NCBI GenBank assembly: GCA_003279055.1
Contig: QCBP01000003.1
Coordinates: 1 to 64,000 of the forward strand
Origin: Prochlorococcus sp. AG-347-I21
Lineage (GTDB): Bacteria; Cyanobacteriota; Cyanobacteriia; PCC-6307; Cyanobiaceae
Reading direction: 5' to 3'
DNA: 64,000 nt
Shown here: one piece after another, positions 62,697 to 64,000 of the stretch
Layout: each line of letters opens with the position of its first letter
How positions within the stretch are numbered: the first letter of the stretch is position 1
Notes under the pieces: generated by a model
The model's database searches: none
Told to the model about the DNA's origin: nothing
What the model saw: the letters and a program-made list of their open reading frames with translations, nothing else
Position numbers and translations under genes: made by a program

Positions 62697-62825
62697 TCAG
62701 TTTTCTTTGAAAAGTGAAAGGATAAATTTATGCAAAGTTTCTTTATCTAAAAATATTTTTTTATTCTTATATGTTTTTAATTTCTTAAAAATTAAATCAA
62801 CTAATTGTTCTGATTTTGGATTCAT
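62697..62825 (-). CDS. Small basic protein, 42 aa
   Basis: ATG start. Lys-rich helix (LVDLIFKKLKTYKNKK, DKETLHKFILSLFKEN). It lies nine bases after the lipoprotein gene on the same strand, probably in one transcript. Function unknown. Confidence 0.45.
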   Translation of the reverse strand: MNPKSEQLVDLIFKKLKTYKNKKIFLDKETLHKFILSLFKEN

Positions 62826-62834
62826 ATATTAAAT

Positions 62835-63185
62835 TTATTTTTCCAATAAATAAATTTTTTCTTCACCTATTTTATCTGGCTTTGTTATTTTACATCCTTT
62901 ATCTTTTTCCATACTACAATCTTTTGTGGCAGGAACAGATTTCCAGGTGCAAATTTTTTCTTGGGAATCTTCTTTTAAAATTTTCCATCCATCATCTAAG
63001 TATTCTGAAATACCATCCTCTTCACAAGAAAACTTTATTTCCATTCTTTTCTTTTCTGAATTAGGATTCTCATCAATATTTTTTTCCGAATTATTTATAG
63101 GATATTCTTTATTAGTTGATGTCTTACAAGAAATTAAGAAAATTGCAATTATAATTATCAGTGGAAATTGTTTTAATATTTTCAT
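62835..63185 (-). CDS. Lipoprotein, 116 aa
   Basis: ATG start. A signal with lipobox (IIIIAIFLISCKT; acylated Cys at 20), a polar linker, then a compact domain with four Cys (KFSCEEDG, KICTWKSV, KDCSMEKDKGCKI). Probably attached to a membrane facing the periplasm. Family not recognised. Confidence 0.7.
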   Translation of the reverse strand: MKILKQFPLIIIIAIFLISCKTSTNKEYPINNSEKNIDENPNSEKKRMEIKFSCEEDGISEYLDDGWKILKEDSQEKICTWKSVPATKDCSMEKDKGCKITKPDKIGEEKIYLLEK

Positions 63186-63217
63186 TTTTTTAACTTTTGA
63201 TCAATTCAAATTATAGT

Positions 63218-63394
63218 TTAGTTTGATTCAATTAATTTTAATAGTTTATCCATTTTATTCATCAAGTCTTTTACATCACCTGGGTTCGGTAATATTAATT
63301 CTTCCGTAACTTCTAAATGCATTTTCTTTAAGTTTTGCCTCAAATCTTTTAGATGCATTTTTATGTTTTCTTTCTTTTGTTTTATATCAGTCAT
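63218..63394 (-). CDS. Small helical protein, paralogue of 61782, 58 aa
   Basis: ATG start. Basic first helix (KENIKMHLKDLRQNLKKMH), ILPNPGD turn, and second helix (VKDLMNKMDKLLKLIESN). The same two-helix plan with LLPDL/ILPNP turn as 61782, on the opposite strand. Confidence 0.6.
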   Translation of the reverse strand: MTDIKQKKENIKMHLKDLRQNLKKMHLEVTEELILPNPGDVKDLMNKMDKLLKLIESN

Positions 63395-63475
63395 AGGAAT
63401 AAAATTTAAACTTTACTAAACTTAAAGTTAATATCATAATATTGTGATGCTTAATTGTAGAGAATAATTCAAAAA

Positions 63476-63913
63476 TTAATTTTTTAAATTTTCTATTTCA
63501 TAGATTTCTTCGCCACCATAACAAAAATTTGTAGATATCATTTTTATTTCCCTATTATTAATTCCGATTATATTTTTATTTTTAATAATATAATTTTTAG
63601 CAATCGCTTCACAATCTAATTTATTTTTTGCATGTTTAATAACTGGATAAAAATATGCCAATGCAGTAATTACAAACAAAAATATTATTATTGATTTTTT
63701 TTCATTTTGAATATATTCTTTAGATGTTTTTTTTGCTTTTAATATTTTTATTAGTAATTTATCTGGTAATCCTATCTGAACGAATAATAACTCTACCCAC
63801 CATGGAAGATCCTTTTCTTTCTTTTTCTTTAGGTTTTCGGAAGTATTCATTTTCTTGGCTTCATAGTTTTGGTTTCTAACCTCTTTAGGATTAGTTGTTT
63901 CTTTTTTACTCAT
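63476..63913 (-). CDS. Membrane protein with C-terminal FCYGG motif, 145 aa
   Basis: ATG start. Lys-rich cytoplasmic N-terminus, an amphipathic segment (DLPWWVELLFVQIGLPDKLL), one span (~76-91, IIIFLFVITALAYFYP) and a tail with KLDCEAIAKNY and a final FCYGG. The Cys plus CxGG plan links it to 42999 and, more loosely, 35300. Function unknown. Confidence 0.65.
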   Translation of the reverse strand: MSKKETTNPKEVRNQNYEAKKMNTSENLKKKKEKDLPWWVELLFVQIGLPDKLLIKILKAKKTSKEYIQNEKKSIIIFLFVITALAYFYPVIKHAKNKLDCEAIAKNYIIKNKNIIGINNREIKMISTNFCYGGEEIYEIENLKN

Positions 63914-64000
63914 ATCATCGAATGATTTATTTGGAATGTAGAGGTTTTATTTTGATTTGGAAACTATATTTTTATTTTATAAGTTTTAATTTAATTTATC

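Noticed and set aside
1-64000. CRISPR arrays, insertion sequences, integrases or tRNA-linked attachment sites
   Set aside because: No regularly spaced repeats, transposase motifs or tRNA cloverleaf with a GGTTCGA-type arm were seen.

Overview
The window looks like chromosomal DNA of a high-light Prochlorococcus. It is very AT-rich and gene-dense with short spacers. Many starts are TTG or GTG, and few genes have a Shine-Dalgarno sequence. Diagnostic genes are a B12-dependent class II ribonucleotide reductase (nrdJ), cytochrome cM, a high-light-inducible protein, two DUF1651 proteins, fused-PhnE phosphonate transporter genes and a complete pst operon. The species call is an inference from gene content. 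No tRNA, rRNA, CRISPR array, transposase or integrase was seen.

1-7.9 kb is a type I secretion locus: the 3' end of a large repetitive secreted protein, a parvulin-like protein, an HlyB-type ABC exporter with a cyclic-nucleotide-like domain and a degenerate C39 domain, an HlyD adaptor, and a convergent TolC. 7.9-9.4 kb holds small genes and a glutamine-II (downstream-peptide) riboswitch controlling a 33-residue DUF4278 peptide.

9.4-33.5 kb is a housekeeping block: nrdJ, a methyltransferase, prfC, a CPP1-like protein, hslO, an ECF-type ATPase, rsmE, a VTE6-like kinase, an SGNH hydrolase, phnD-phnC-phnE, an aminotransferase, a uracil-DNA glycosylase lacking most iron-sulfur ligands, ispG, a carboxyl-terminal protease, nadA, a phosphoesterase with no usual start codon, a TPM protein, a MidA-like methyltransferase, aroB, purK and a 6S RNA.

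33.5-45.8 kb is an accessory zone of more than thirty very small genes, many single-span membrane proteins. Notable items are two DUF1651 paralogues with near-identical promoters, an adenylation-domain-only NAD-type DNA ligase, a Hli protein, an SDR enzyme, two short ORFs with strong ribosome-binding sites, and a cluster of DnaA-box-like sites.

45.8-51.3 kb carries a potassium channel, cytochrome cM and pstSCAB. 52.5-58.2 kb is a tight four-gene DNA repair operon on the minus strand: MBL-fold exonuclease, ATP-dependent ligase, Lhr-like helicase and PdeM-like phosphoesterase. Upstream of it in transcription lie an IF2_N-like protein, a DUF2130 coiled-coil protein with nuclease-like residues and a ribbon-helix-helix-like protein. 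61-64 kb is another run of small genes, including two helical paralogues and a lipoprotein.
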